DNA of 64,000 bases, taken from Halobacillus litoralis (GTDB taxonomy: Bacteria > Bacillota > Bacilli > Bacillales > Halobacillaceae). Positions within the stretch are counted from its first letter, which is position 1. Every line of letters begins with the position of its first letter. The notes under the pieces are model-generated. The model worked only from the letters and a program-made list of their open reading frames with translations. It made no database searches and was not told the origin of the DNA. Positions 32,989 through 40,620 of the stretch are shown piece after piece. The stretch covers positions 1,016,063 through 1,080,062 of the forward strand of contig NZ_WMEZ01000001.1 in NCBI RefSeq assembly GCF_009856415.1, in the 5' to 3' direction. Position numbers and translations under genes: made by a program.

Positions 32989-34350
32989 CTAACCAATAAT
33001 GATTCTCTCTCTAGGATAATGAAATTTCCCTTGAGCTTTGTCATGTTTCTTAAAGGAGAATAAGAACGTCAACAATCCAATCCGCCCTAGGAACATGAGC
33101 AGCATAAGCACGACTTTTCCAAAGGAAGACAGGCCTGGCGTAATACCGAGCGATAACCCCACGGTTCCGAACGCAGAGCACACCTCAAAAACAAGTTCAT
33201 TCAGTGTGAAAGGTTCGGTGATCGTCAGAGTGATGACGGCGCTGAAGCAGACGAATAAGGCGACGATCGTGACGACAACCGCTTTATTCAAATCTTCAGG
33301 ATGAACTTCTCTTCTGAACAACCGGATATTGTTCCCGCCTCTCGCAAACGTCAAAACGAAGATGACCACAAGGGCGAACGTTGTCGTCCGGATCCCGCCT
33401 CCCACACTACTCGGGGAAGCACCAATGAACATCAATGACGACATGAACAGCTGGGTCTGTTCTGTAAATTGATTGATATCCATCGTGGAGAGTCCACCAC
33501 TTCTCGTTGTAACAGATTGGAACAAGGCATAAAAGAAAATTTCATGCCAGGACTTGTCTGCAAAGAAATGATTGCTTTCAAGAATGATGATCATGATCGT
33601 TCCCAACACGACCAAGGCAAAGAAAGTAAAGGTCGTCAGTTTGGCAAACAACGAAAAACGAATGGTTTTTTCTTCATGATTTTGCATCAAATATTGTTTG
33701 ACTTCAATCAGAACCGGAAAACCGATCGCCCCTGCAATGATCAGGATGATGTTGATGAATTGGACAAAATAATCGTCGCGAAACGGGATCAAGGATTGGC
33801 CCGTAATGTCAAAGCCACCGTTCGTCATTGCACTGATGGTACCGAAGAAGCCCTGTAAATAAGCTTCACCTGGCTCATAGTACTGAAGAAAATACGTCCC
33901 CAGGACAAGAAAACCGACGAGTTCAATCACTAATACAACAATCACGATTTGTTTCACAAGTCGGACCATGCCGGCGAACGATGTCTGGTTTTGGTCTGTC
34001 ATAATCAACCGGCGTTCTTTCAATCCGATTTTCTTCCCGAGCATCAACCAGATCAAAGTACCCAGGGTCATGACCCCGATCCCTCCGAATTGCAGAACGA
34101 TCGCCAGGATGAAATAGCCCGTCGTACTGAACGTCTCGGCTGTCGGCAGGGTGGTCAAACCTGTGACACTGACCGCACTGACCGCCGTGAATAAAACATC
34201 GATGAATTCAACTTTGACCCCGTCCCGATGTGCCACAGGAAGGGCAATCAGTATGGAGGATATGGTTACTGCGACCATATAGTATAATGCGATTAATTGG
34301 AATGGCGATAAGTCATTCAGCCATCGCAGGCTCTTTCTTCTCACCCACAT
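32989..34350 (-). CDS. TrkH/KtrB-family potassium channel subunit
   Basis: 453 residues. Four repeats each carry a pore loop with the selectivity glycine: AVSVTGLTTL, AMTNGGFDIT, TTRSGGLSTM and GTVGLSLGIT. The intramembrane loop ASPSSVGGGIRTTT in the third repeat is the KtrB gate. It imports K+, probably with Na+ coupling, together with a KtrA/C-type RCK protein that is not in this window. Potassium uptake is the first step of osmotic response in bacilli. ATG 34350 has AAAGGAG 9 bases upstream. KtrB versus KtrD cannot be decided. Confidence 0.9.
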   Translation of the reverse strand: MWVRRKSLRWLNDLSPFQLIALYYMVAVTISSILIALPVAHRDGVKVEFIDVLFTAVSAVSVTGLTTLPTAETFSTTGYFILAIVLQFGGIGVMTLGTLIWLMLGKKIGLKERRLIMTDQNQTSFAGMVRLVKQIVIVVLVIELVGFLVLGTYFLQYYEPGEAYLQGFFGTISAMTNGGFDITGQSLIPFRDDYFVQFINIILIIAGAIGFPVLIEVKQYLMQNHEEKTIRFSLFAKLTTFTFFALVVLGTIMIIILESNHFFADKSWHEIFFYALFQSVTTRSGGLSTMDINQFTEQTQLFMSSLMFIGASPSSVGGGIRTTTFALVVIFVLTFARGGNNIRLFRREVHPEDLNKAVVVTIVALFVCFSAVITLTITEPFTLNELVFEVCSAFGTVGLSLGITPGLSSFGKVVLMLLMFLGRIGLLTFLFSFKKHDKAQGKFHYPRERIIIG

Positions 34351-34477
34351 AAAGTAAAACTCCTTTGATGTTGCCAGGTCTAATGGATGTCTATCACCAC
34401 TAATAGTATAGCAGTATATTCGACAAATTACTTCTGCTTTTTAAAAAATGTAAGACATTTGAACTAATACACACGTC

Positions 34478-34504
34478 GGAGGCGTCTGAGTATCAGACGC
34501 CTCC
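34478..34504. repeat. Perfect hairpin without U-run after ywpF
   Basis: GGAGGCGTCTGA pairs with TCAGACGCCTCC (12 bp) around 3 bases. It begins 10 bases past the ywpF stop, but no T-run follows in either direction. It may protect the 3' end or be a weak terminator. Confidence 0.6.
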
Positions 34505-34514
34505 AATCGTATGC

Positions 34515-34940
34515 TTATGCTTTTGATTCCTGGCCACGCTTTTTGAATTCTTCTAAGAGGTCTTCTCCCTGATAGCCTTCATCCATCAATTGCTTTAGCA
34601 CCCACTCCACTTGTTCCTGCTGCCGATCCACAATCGTACCCATGAAGATGACATTCATACGATCGCCAATCATGTTTACATCAATCGGTTTCACGAGAAA
34701 AGTCGCCGGGCGATTGCTTTGTTTCGTTATTTTCACTTGAATAATGATTTCTTCTTCCTTTTCTTTCATCGTTTCAAAGAAATCCCGATAATTTTCATCG
34801 ACGTATGCTTCAATGACCCAACGACCGTGATCATCTTCTCTGTTGATGATCAAACCGTCTTCGAGCTTGATGCGTCTTTGAGTAATATCCTCGTGTTTCT
34901 CTTCCACGATATCCAATGAAATCAGTTTAAAGGTTTTCAT
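34515..34940 (-). CDS. ywpF: YwpF-family protein
   Basis: 141 residues, starting MKTFKLISLDIVEEKHEDIT, with GLIINREDDHGRWVIEAYVD, as in the YwpF family of bacilli; function unknown. The C-terminal 30 residues (EQVEWVLKQLMDEGYQGEDL) form an amphipathic helix that is longer than I recall for B. subtilis YwpF. GGAGG lies 8 bases before ATG. Monocistronic. Confidence 0.75.
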   Translation of the reverse strand: MKTFKLISLDIVEEKHEDITQRRIKLEDGLIINREDDHGRWVIEAYVDENYRDFFETMKEKEEEIIIQVKITKQSNRPATFLVKPIDVNMIGDRMNVIFMGTIVDRQQEQVEWVLKQLMDEGYQGEDLLEEFKKRGQESKA

Positions 34941-35021
34941 TCGAATGACCTCCGAGAATGATAATTATCTCCATTATAGAACACGGAGAGGACTGGAGCA
35001 AAGACTGATTTCGACCTTTTT

Positions 35022-36035
35022 TTATCCTCCGATGTAGGACATTTCGATTTTATTCTCTTTCATCGGCTTTCCTTGGGCTCTGTCAACCGAATATTGATCC
35101 GTACGACCGGTCCATATCGCAAGCAAATAATCGGTAATCGTTTCATCGCTTTCCCCTTCTCGGAGCATGGTTTTCAAATCATATCCGGAAGAAGCAAACA
35201 GACAAGTAAACAGGTTTCCGTCCGCAGATAAACGAGCCCTCGTACAGCTCGAGCAAAAGGCTTCTGTCACGGAGGAGATCACCCCGATCTCTCCCGAACC
35301 ATCTTCATAACGGTACCGCGAAGCCACTTCCCCATAGTAACTCGGATCCTGGGGCACGAGCGGCATTTCTTGGTGAATCTGTTCGATGATCCATTTTTTC
35401 GAAACGACGGCATCCATATTCCAGCCGTTGTGGTTGCCGACTTCCATGAATTCAATGAAGCGCAGCGTATCACCCGTTCCTTTGAAGTAACGTGCCATCG
35501 GGAGGATTTGGTCTTCATTCATTCCTTTTTTCACAACCATGTTGATTTTTATTTTCAAACCCGCATCTCTCGCGGCTTCGATCCCTTTCAACACCGGTTT
35601 CGTTTTGATTCCACGTCCATTCGTTTCCTGGAACACGTGATCCTCGATCGCATCAAGACTGATGTTCACACGGTCAAGTCCCGCATCCTTAAGCTTCTGA
35701 GCCTGCCTGACGAGAAAGACCGCATTCGTCGTGACGGCAATATCTTTGATGCCATCGATATCTTTTAGCCGGCCCACGAGATCCGCAAGGTCTTTCCTCA
35801 TCAGCGGTTCGCCTCCGGTCAGACGTATCTTCTCCACTCCGAATTTCGCAAAGATCTCAGCAAGCCGAACGATTTCATCAAAACTCAGAAGTTCTTCTTT
35901 TGGTAAAAACGCATAATCCGGACCGAAGATTTCCGCCGGCATGCAGTATGTACAGCGGAAATTGCATTGATCGATCACTGATATTCTTAAATCTTTAATG
36001 GGACGACCGAGTTGATCAATGATGTGTGAATCGAT
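35022..36035 (-). CDS. moaA: GTP 3',8-cyclase MoaA with a non-canonical start
   Basis: Radical SAM enzyme that starts molybdenum cofactor synthesis by cyclising GTP. The SAM cluster is [10 protein letters not shown], followed by [18 protein letters not shown]. The C-terminal second cluster is [19 protein letters not shown]. The family needs a beta strand before the cluster, found here as [14 protein letters not shown], but no ATG, GTG or TTG opens that frame. The first GTG (35978) would start only four residues before the first cysteine. An ATC at 36035, 9 bases from GGAGG, gives 337 residues, the usual length. The start is therefore unusual, or there is a sequence error. The gene follows moeA almost without a gap. 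Confidence 0.85.
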   Translation of the reverse strand: MDSHIIDQLGRPIKDLRISVIDQCNFRCTYCMPAEIFGPDYAFLPKEELLSFDEIVRLAEIFAKFGVEKIRLTGGEPLMRKDLADLVGRLKDIDGIKDIAVTTNAVFLVRQAQKLKDAGLDRVNISLDAIEDHVFQETNGRGIKTKPVLKGIEAARDAGLKIKINMVVKKGMNEDQILPMARYFKGTGDTLRFIEFMEVGNHNGWNMDAVVSKKWIIEQIHQEMPLVPQDPSYYGEVASRYRYEDGSGEIGVISSVTEAFCSSCTRARLSADGNLFTCLFASSGYDLKTMLREGESDETITDYLLAIWTGRTDQYSVDRAQGKPMKENKIEMSYIGG

Positions 36036-36039
36036 AAGA

Positions 36040-37311
36040 TCACCCCTCCTCGAAATATTTTTGTCCGTCTTGATTTTCTAAGAAAATCGCCTCTACAGCA
36101 TCCCCTTTTTTAAAACCTCTCGTTCCTCTGGGAAGCACTAGAAAGGCATTTGTATGGGCTAAGGATGTCACGACATTCGACTTGTCCATCCCTGCAGGTG
36201 ACACCATCACTTTTCCTTCCTCAAAGTGGATCTTCCCACGTACAAAACGGGTGAAAGGATTCGGTTTGGGGAAGTCCTCCCCGAGCGTCGCTTTGAGGCG
36301 TGTATGGAAAGGTTTCGGATTTCCAAGCAGCGTTTGAATGATCGGATAGGTGAATAGTTCAAAACCCACATAACAAGCAGATGGATTGCCGCTTAATCCA
36401 TAAAGCAGCTGGCCTTCGAGTTCTGCGACGGTGGTCACACTGCCCGGGCGCATGGCAACTTTATTGAAAAGCACCTGTGCCCTCAATTTTTCATAAATGT
36501 CTGGCATGAGGTCGTAATCGCCGACAGATACGCCACCTGTCGTAATGAGGAGATCGTAATCATCCAATGAACGGGAAACTGCATCATAACAGGCGTCAAA
36601 ATCATCCACCAGTTTCCCTAAAAAGTGACCCTCCCCTCCTGCCCGTTCAATTTGAGATAGTATCATCGGAGCATTGGAGTTGCGGATCTTGCCTGGTTGA
36701 AGGGGTTCATCAACGTCGAGCAGTTCTGTTCCTGTTGCAAAAACGCCGATTTTCGGCTTCCGATAAACCTGAACCTCTGGATAACCGAAGGTAGCGAGGA
36801 GTGCTTTCACACCAGGATTGATGCGCGTCCCAGCCTCGACGAGTACCGTCCCCTCTTCAGTCTCCGATCCTTGGCCAATAATGTTCTGATCCTTCTCCAT
36901 TGACCGTTTTAATGTCATGTAAGAGGCGCCCTGATCTTCATAGGTCTGGCAGATTTCAAACATCGCGACACAATCCGCGCCCTCTGGAATTTCTGCCCCT
37001 GTCATGATCCGGACCGCTTCCCCTTTTTCCACCGGTCGACTTGCCAGCTGCCCGGCACCGATTGTTTCCTTCACATGAAAGTCCCCAGGGTTATCTCTGG
37101 ATAATTCCTTTGTATCTTCTGAGCGGAGAGCGAATCCGTCATAAGGGGATTTGTTGAAAGGAGGAACAGGATGTGTGGCAAGTAAGTCCTCAGCCAACGT
37201 GCGTCCATCACTATTCTCAAGCGGGACGTTTTCGTACCTTCCTTCTTTTTTATAGTTCAAGACCCTGTTGACCGCTTCGGTGACAGGGAGTGGTTTTCTA
37301 TGTAAGTTCAT
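36040..37311 (-). CDS. moeA: Molybdopterin molybdenumtransferase MoeA
   Basis: 423 residues with the four MoeA domains. It shows [73 protein letters not shown] and [18 protein letters not shown]. It inserts molybdate into adenylylated molybdopterin in the cytoplasm. AAGGAAGG is 7 bases before ATG. Its stop codon lies in GAGGAGGGGTGA, which doubles as the moaA ribosome site. The 37312-37500 upstream region shows no molybdenum riboswitch that I can recognise. Confidence 0.92.
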   Translation of the reverse strand: MNLHRKPLPVTEAVNRVLNYKKEGRYENVPLENSDGRTLAEDLLATHPVPPFNKSPYDGFALRSEDTKELSRDNPGDFHVKETIGAGQLASRPVEKGEAVRIMTGAEIPEGADCVAMFEICQTYEDQGASYMTLKRSMEKDQNIIGQGSETEEGTVLVEAGTRINPGVKALLATFGYPEVQVYRKPKIGVFATGTELLDVDEPLQPGKIRNSNAPMILSQIERAGGEGHFLGKLVDDFDACYDAVSRSLDDYDLLITTGGVSVGDYDLMPDIYEKLRAQVLFNKVAMRPGSVTTVAELEGQLLYGLSGNPSACYVGFELFTYPIIQTLLGNPKPFHTRLKATLGEDFPKPNPFTRFVRGKIHFEEGKVMVSPAGMDKSNVVTSLAHTNAFLVLPRGTRGFKKGDAVEAIFLENQDGQKYFEEG

Positions 37312-37504
37312 CTGCGATCCTTCCTTTAAAAACGTCTTCCTTTGAACATATAGGAATATTCATATTTTTTCAAAGATTGTCTATGTATGGTTGTGTTCTT
37401 TTCCCTGTTAGCTTGGAAAATAAACGCGACTCTTGTAGATTGTTGGATGAATCCGGCGCGTATATAAGGATTTTCGGTGTTTGATCAAAATCTGAAAGGT
37501 AATA

Positions 37505-37534
37505 TAAAAAGCCCGAAGCAAAGGCTCCGGGCTG
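37505..37534 (-). terminator. Terminator of the 42-residue basic protein gene
   Basis: Imperfect stem AGCCCGGAGCC/GGCTTCGGGCT type (minus strand CAGCCCGG to TTCGGGCT), followed by TTTTT. Confidence 0.75.
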
Positions 37535-37542
37535 CGCTTTAG

Positions 37543-37671
37543 TTAAATAGGGTCGTACACATTGACGACGTGGTTGATTGCTGTCTCGTCCTGCTTTTTG
37601 CCACGTCTTTCTTCTTTGCGCGCATGCTTTTTCTCATTGCGCTTCGTTATTTTCTTATTTCCTGATGCCAT
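37543..37671 (-). CDS. Small basic hypothetical protein
   Basis: 42 residues, MASGNKKITKRNEKKHARKE then RRGKKQDETAINHVVNVYDPI. The head is strongly basic and the end neutral, as if nucleic acid-binding or disordered. ATG 37671 has GAGGGGAG upstream and a terminator follows 9 bases after the stop. I do not recognise a family. It is the last of a row of very small minus-strand genes (37543-38405). Confidence 0.6.
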   Translation of the reverse strand: MASGNKKITKRNEKKHARKEERRGKKQDETAINHVVNVYDPI

Positions 37672-37725
37672 GTTCATTCACTCCCCTCCTTCCTATTGTT
37701 CCAAGGAAGAAAGGATTTTATGACA

Positions 37726-37752
37726 AAACCTCTGCCTGTGCAGCAGAGGTTT
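37726..37752 (-). terminator. Terminator after the first YrzI-like gene
   Basis: AAACCTCTGC pairs with GCAGAGGTTT; TTTTG follows on the minus strand. Confidence 0.75.
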
Positions 37753-37758
37753 GATCAA

Positions 37759-37893
37759 TTATATTCCTGTGTATTTATTTTTCACATCATTGATTTTCTG
37801 TTCGATCTGCCGGCTGCGTCGTTTTGATTTCTCGACAGAGGCGACATCCGCACGTTCGATAATGATGGTAAAAAGAATCATATGGATTCTCAT
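37759..37893 (-). CDS. YrzI-like small protein, copy 1
   Basis: 44 residues, MRIHMILFTIIIERADVASV then a charged helix (KSKRRSRQIEQKINDVKNKY). The pattern of a short hydrophobic strand F-T-I-x-I followed by a charged helix resembles the YrzI family of small Bacillus proteins. The match is by pattern only. AGGAGG lies 7 bases upstream of ATG 37893. It is followed by its own terminator. Confidence 0.55.
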   Translation of the reverse strand: MRIHMILFTIIIERADVASVEKSKRRSRQIEQKINDVKNKYTGI

Positions 37894-37919
37894 GTGTTTT
37901 CCTCCTCTTTGTACTGTGG

Positions 37920-37982
37920 CTACGCGGTATCCTTCTCAACATTCAACCAGTTCATAAAAGCCATTCTTAGCAATTCTCCCAT
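37920..37982 (-). CDS. 20-residue micro-ORF between the YrzI-like genes
   Basis: MGELLRMAFMNWLNVEKDTA, preceded by AAGGAG at 9 bases. It would form an amphipathic helix with one hydrophobic face (L, L, M, F, M, W, L). It lies between two YrzI-like genes on the same strand, so it is probably cotranscribed. Size alone makes it uncertain. Confidence 0.4.
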   Translation of the reverse strand: MGELLRMAFMNWLNVEKDTA

Positions 37983-38011
37983 TGTCATCATCTCCTTAGA
38001 ATTTGTAGGTG

Positions 38012-38149
38012 TTACATGTAACGGCTGAATGCAGATTTCCGGTCAAGCCACTGGTCTTTGGCCGTCGGTCGGTATCCGGGTAACAGCTGATAACTTTTCT
38101 GTTTGTTTTTCGAAACGGTAATCGTAAAAATGAAAAATTGAATCGTCAT
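38012..38149 (-). CDS. YrzI-like small protein, copy 2
   Basis: 45 residues, MTIQFFIFTITVSKNKQKSY then LLPGYRPTAKDQWLDRKSAF. The opening F-x-F-T-I-T-V-S-K is the clearest YrzI-type start here. GAGAGGTG lies 7 bases before ATG 38149. A perfect inverted repeat (38187-38206) is just upstream and is a likely operator. It is probably first in a transcript that continues to the 20-residue ORF and copy 1. Confidence 0.6.
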   Translation of the reverse strand: MTIQFFIFTITVSKNKQKSYQLLPGYRPTAKDQWLDRKSAFSRYM

Positions 38150-38186
38150 GAAAATCACCTCTCCCCATAGTGTAATATTTATATCT

Positions 38187-38206
38187 AAAGAGTAAAATTA
38201 CTCTTT
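38187..38206. promoter_or_regulatory. Perfect inverted repeat upstream of YrzI-like copy 2
   Basis: AAAGAGTAA-N2-TTACTCTTT, 38 bases upstream of the start codon. A candidate operator; the regulator is unknown. Confidence 0.5.
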
Positions 38207-38216
38207 GATAGCATAA

Positions 38217-38247
38217 GAAAAAGCCGCAGGGCATACTGCGGCTTTTG
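38217..38247 (-). terminator. Terminator ending the 38.4-kb small transcript
   Basis: AAAAGCCGCAG pairs with CTGCGGCTTTT around 6 bases; TTTTT follows on the minus strand. Confidence 0.8.
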
Positions 38248-38336
38248 AAGAAATCTCTCCATTAAAAAAGCCACAGGAATACATTATGCATCTCCCGCGG
38301 CTCATATGAATGCTTTTTTATGAATAATCGTAGATC

Positions 38337-38405
38337 TCAGGAATGGATCTCCGCGCAGGTCGATGGTATGAAGTTGGTTTGTTTTTGTGTCATCCAGTTT
38401 TTCAT
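38337..38405 (-). CDS. 22-codon micro-ORF or small RNA region
   Basis: A frame beginning MKNWMTQKQTNFIPSTCAEI follows a possible GAGG ribosome site 9 bases upstream. A TATAAT promoter lies 44 bases upstream, and an imperfect hairpin with a T-run (about 38266-38304) plus the strong terminator at 38217 lie downstream. The transcript could be a small RNA with or without translation. There is no family match. Confidence 0.35.
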   Translation of the reverse strand: MKNWMTQKQTNFIPSTCAEIHS

Positions 38406-38448
38406 GTTTGCCGACCTCGCTTTCTGAGAAATTTTTCTTACACTGGAA

Positions 38449-38477
38449 ATTATATAGGACGTTTTACGGAAAGTAAA
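38449..38477 (-). promoter_or_regulatory. Sigma-A-type promoter of the 38.4-kb small transcript
   Basis: On the minus strand TTTACT (38472-38477) and TATAAT (38449-38454) are separated by 17 bases. Confidence 0.5.
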
Positions 38478-38509
38478 GCCCATTTCAAAAATATTCTTGA
38501 CTTTTTTAG

Positions 38510-38532
38510 AAGGGCAGGAAATCCCTGCCCTG
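38510..38532 (-). terminator. Hairpin downstream of the HD-domain gene
   Basis: AGGGCAGG pairs with CCTGCCCT with a short loop; only a weak T-run follows. Confidence 0.5.
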
Positions 38533-38575
38533 TCACGCCCCTGCTCTGATTCATTGTATGAAAGGCTACGGAACG

Positions 38576-39109
38576 TTATGCCAGCTCATCAGCATCTTCG
38601 AAATATTTTTCAATTTTTAAATCCAATTCGTGTAATCGCTTCAGGGCTTCGCTTTTGTCCATTTGTTTGTAGTGATGCAACCCCATCGGCTGCTCGTCCT
38701 TTTCATCGGCTTTCGCAACGACATGTTGAAGGGGTGTTCTTTTTTCTTCTAAACCAAAGGGTAAATAACTGTCCGTGTGGAGAAGAACAGCCACAGACAC
38801 TTCTTTGGCGACGAGACGGTCTTCGCCGAGACGGATCAGGAGCTTATGCGCACGTTCTGCTCCCTTAATCGCATGGATGTCGGACTTCCGGTATTCATCG
38901 TAATCCCATTTGCCATCCCGGTACCACTCATAATGGCCCATGTCATGAAGCAAAGCTGATTTTGTAGCAAGATCAGGGTCCACTCCCTTTTTCACTGCCA
39001 TATCAAACGCGTAGCCTGCAACGGTGACCGCGTGGTTGATGCCTGAGCGCTGCAAGTACTTTTGTGTAATGCGGTGTTTGAACACATCGACGAGTGTCAC
39101 TCTTTTCAT
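38576..39109 (-). CDS. HD-domain phosphohydrolase
   Basis: 177 residues. The metal-binding HD pair is in SALLHDMGHYEWYRDGKW near residue 54, with an upstream histidine in SGINHAVTVAGYAF and downstream VLLHTDSYLPFG. HD proteins of this size hydrolyse nucleotides or other phosphate esters; the substrate is not apparent. GGAGG precedes ATG 39109. Monocistronic. Confidence 0.82.
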   Translation of the reverse strand: MKRVTLVDVFKHRITQKYLQRSGINHAVTVAGYAFDMAVKKGVDPDLATKSALLHDMGHYEWYRDGKWDYDEYRKSDIHAIKGAERAHKLLIRLGEDRLVAKEVSVAVLLHTDSYLPFGLEEKRTPLQHVVAKADEKDEQPMGLHHYKQMDKSEALKRLHELDLKIEKYFEDADELA

Positions 39110-39203
39110 ACGATCACCTCCGATTTTTTAAAAAAGATCATATCATGATTACCCATTCAGAACAAGGTTTCACTCATTGGGTTCGTCGCTTTAGGAGAGG
39201 GTG

Positions 39204-39311
39204 TTGGAGAAGAAAACGCTTGAAGTAGGAATGATCATCAAAGCTTTGTTTCACATCCATATGGAAGTTTACCCTATAATAGAAAAAGGAAACGATACCG
39301 GGGAGGGATAA
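39204..39311 (+). CDS. Possible 35-residue leader ORF before the SDR gene
   Basis: TTG 39204 follows AGGAG by 6 bases and opens a frame containing GMIIKALFHIHMEVYPIIEK. It ends 3 bases before the SDR start, with the SDR ribosome site inside its last codons. A CCTATAATAG promoter-like element at 39273 lies within it, which argues that it may not be translated. Confidence 0.3.
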   Translation: MEKKTLEVGMIIKALFHIHMEVYPIIEKGNDTGEG

Positions 39312-39313
39312 CC

Positions 39314-40039
39314 ATGACAAAACAGAACGAAACCGTACTCATAACGGGCGTCGCTCAAGGCATTGGACGTGGATTAGCTATAGCATATGCAGAAAAAGGA
39401 TATCGGGTGATCGGCTGTGATGTGAATGCAGATAAAGGCCGGAAAACGATGGAAGGTATGGATGGGATATTCCTGCATTGTGATGTGAGTGATCCAAAGC
39501 AGGTCGAAACTCTTTTTCAAAAAATCAATGAGCCTTTTTCTATTTTGATCAACAACGCCGGCGTGAGCGAGTTCAAATCGATGTTCGAGTTGGATGTAGA
39601 TGAATGGGATCGCGTGCTGAATACGAACTTGCGCAGCTGTTTTCTTTTTTCAAAACTTGCAGCTGAACGGTGGAAGAAGGATGAGACTTCAGGACGAATC
39701 GTAAATATGGCGTCTACGAGGGCGTTTATGTCTGAGCCTGACTCGGAAGCTTACGCGGCAAGTAAAGGCGGCATTTTCGCCCTGACCCATGCAATGGCGG
39801 CTTCCTTATCCCCTTACAACATCCGGGTGAACAGCATCAGTCCTGGATGGATTCATGCGGGTGATCCTGATGAATTGAGAAACAAGGACCATGACCAGCA
39901 CTTGTCCAACCGTGTAGGTACGGTCGATGATATTTCGAAAGCCTGCTTTTATTTGACGGATGAGGAGAATGCTTTTGTGAATGGAGAAAACGTGACCGTA
40001 GATGGCGGTATGACTCGAAAGATGATTTATGAACATTGA
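39314..40039 (+). CDS. Short-chain dehydrogenase/reductase
   Basis: 241 residues, classical SDR. The cofactor loop is ITGVAQGIGRGLAIAYAEKG, with NNAGVSEF, and the catalytic set S..YxxxK in MASTRAFMSEPDSEAYAASKGG. The acidic residue after the second strand (GCDVNADKG) suggests NAD(H) preference. The substrate is unknown; glucose dehydrogenase and 3-oxoacyl reductase homologues share this layout. GGGGAGGG lies 7 bases upstream. Probably monocistronic. Confidence 0.88.
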   Translation: MTKQNETVLITGVAQGIGRGLAIAYAEKGYRVIGCDVNADKGRKTMEGMDGIFLHCDVSDPKQVETLFQKINEPFSILINNAGVSEFKSMFELDVDEWDRVLNTNLRSCFLFSKLAAERWKKDETSGRIVNMASTRAFMSEPDSEAYAASKGGIFALTHAMAASLSPYNIRVNSISPGWIHAGDPDELRNKDHDQHLSNRVGTVDDISKACFYLTDEENAFVNGENVTVDGGMTRKMIYEH

Positions 40040-40112
40040 AAATGACGAAATGTTTAGTATAAGTTTTGTGCGGGTAGTAATATAGCAACAAAACATTACG
40101 GAGGTGACGACA

Positions 40113-40445
40113 GTGAATGAGCTGTCTTCTTACCAAATCACATTGAACCGCCCGTTAAAAACAAACCAGATTATGAAAGTGTACAAAACGATTTCGAAAA
40201 ATGGGTGTGACTTATACTTACATCAAAATCAGCTGATTGCTGATGCTGGGCACCTTCCGAAATTATTATCATTTTTCTTATTCATGGACAAGGAAGAGTC
40301 GTTTGTCATGATTATCGACGGCGAGTGTGTCGATGACGTTTACAACGAAATCGAAGGCGAATGGCAGGATCATATTGCTGAAAGTACGTGCCGCAGAAAA
40401 TACAATGATGCAATGGTCGAAAACGAAACTTCTATTTTGGTATAA
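40113..40445 (+). CDS. HPr-like fold protein without the active-site histidine
   Basis: 110 residues, NELSSYQITLNRPLKTNQIM, then FLFMDKEESFVMIIDGE. Secondary structure order and the ITLNRPLKTNQIMKVYKTI segment resemble HPr (the region around its phosphorylated His15), but no histidine occupies that position. It may be an HPr-like regulatory domain of the kind seen in several Bacillus proteins. GTG 40113 lies 8 bases from GGAGG; GTG 40104 overlaps that site. The match is pattern-based and could be wrong. Confidence 0.5.
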   Translation: MNELSSYQITLNRPLKTNQIMKVYKTISKNGCDLYLHQNQLIADAGHLPKLLSFFLFMDKEESFVMIIDGECVDDVYNEIEGEWQDHIAESTCRRKYNDAMVENETSILV

Positions 40446-40513
40446 CTTTTGTACAATTATTATAAAATCCAATGTATGATGTAAATGTCGAATGATGATG
40501 CACCTTCTTCCCA

Positions 40514-40563
40514 GCGAAGGAGTGACCATCTTTGTCGCCCTGTCCATCTAGAGACTCCTTCGC
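40514..40563. repeat. Long-loop inverted repeat after the HPr-like gene
   Basis: GCGAAGGAGT pairs with ACTCCTTCGC across a 30-base loop; no U-run. It lies in the 140-bp gap before the MFS terminator and could be a structured 3' UTR or small RNA. Confidence 0.45.
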
Positions 40564-40585
40564 ATTCCTTTCATACATAAGACGA

Positions 40586-40620
40586 AAACCCGCTCCTTTT
40601 ACAAGGAAGCGGGTTTCTTT
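40586..40620. terminator. Terminator overlapping the 3' end of the MFS exporter gene
   Basis: AAACCCGCT pairs with AGCGGGTTT. The stem contains the last codons and stop of the minus-strand exporter gene; T-runs follow both ways. Confidence 0.8.

Noticed and set aside
37312..37500. Molybdenum cofactor riboswitch upstream of moeA
   Set aside because: No compact multi-stem structure or known conserved sequence could be recognised in this AT-rich region.
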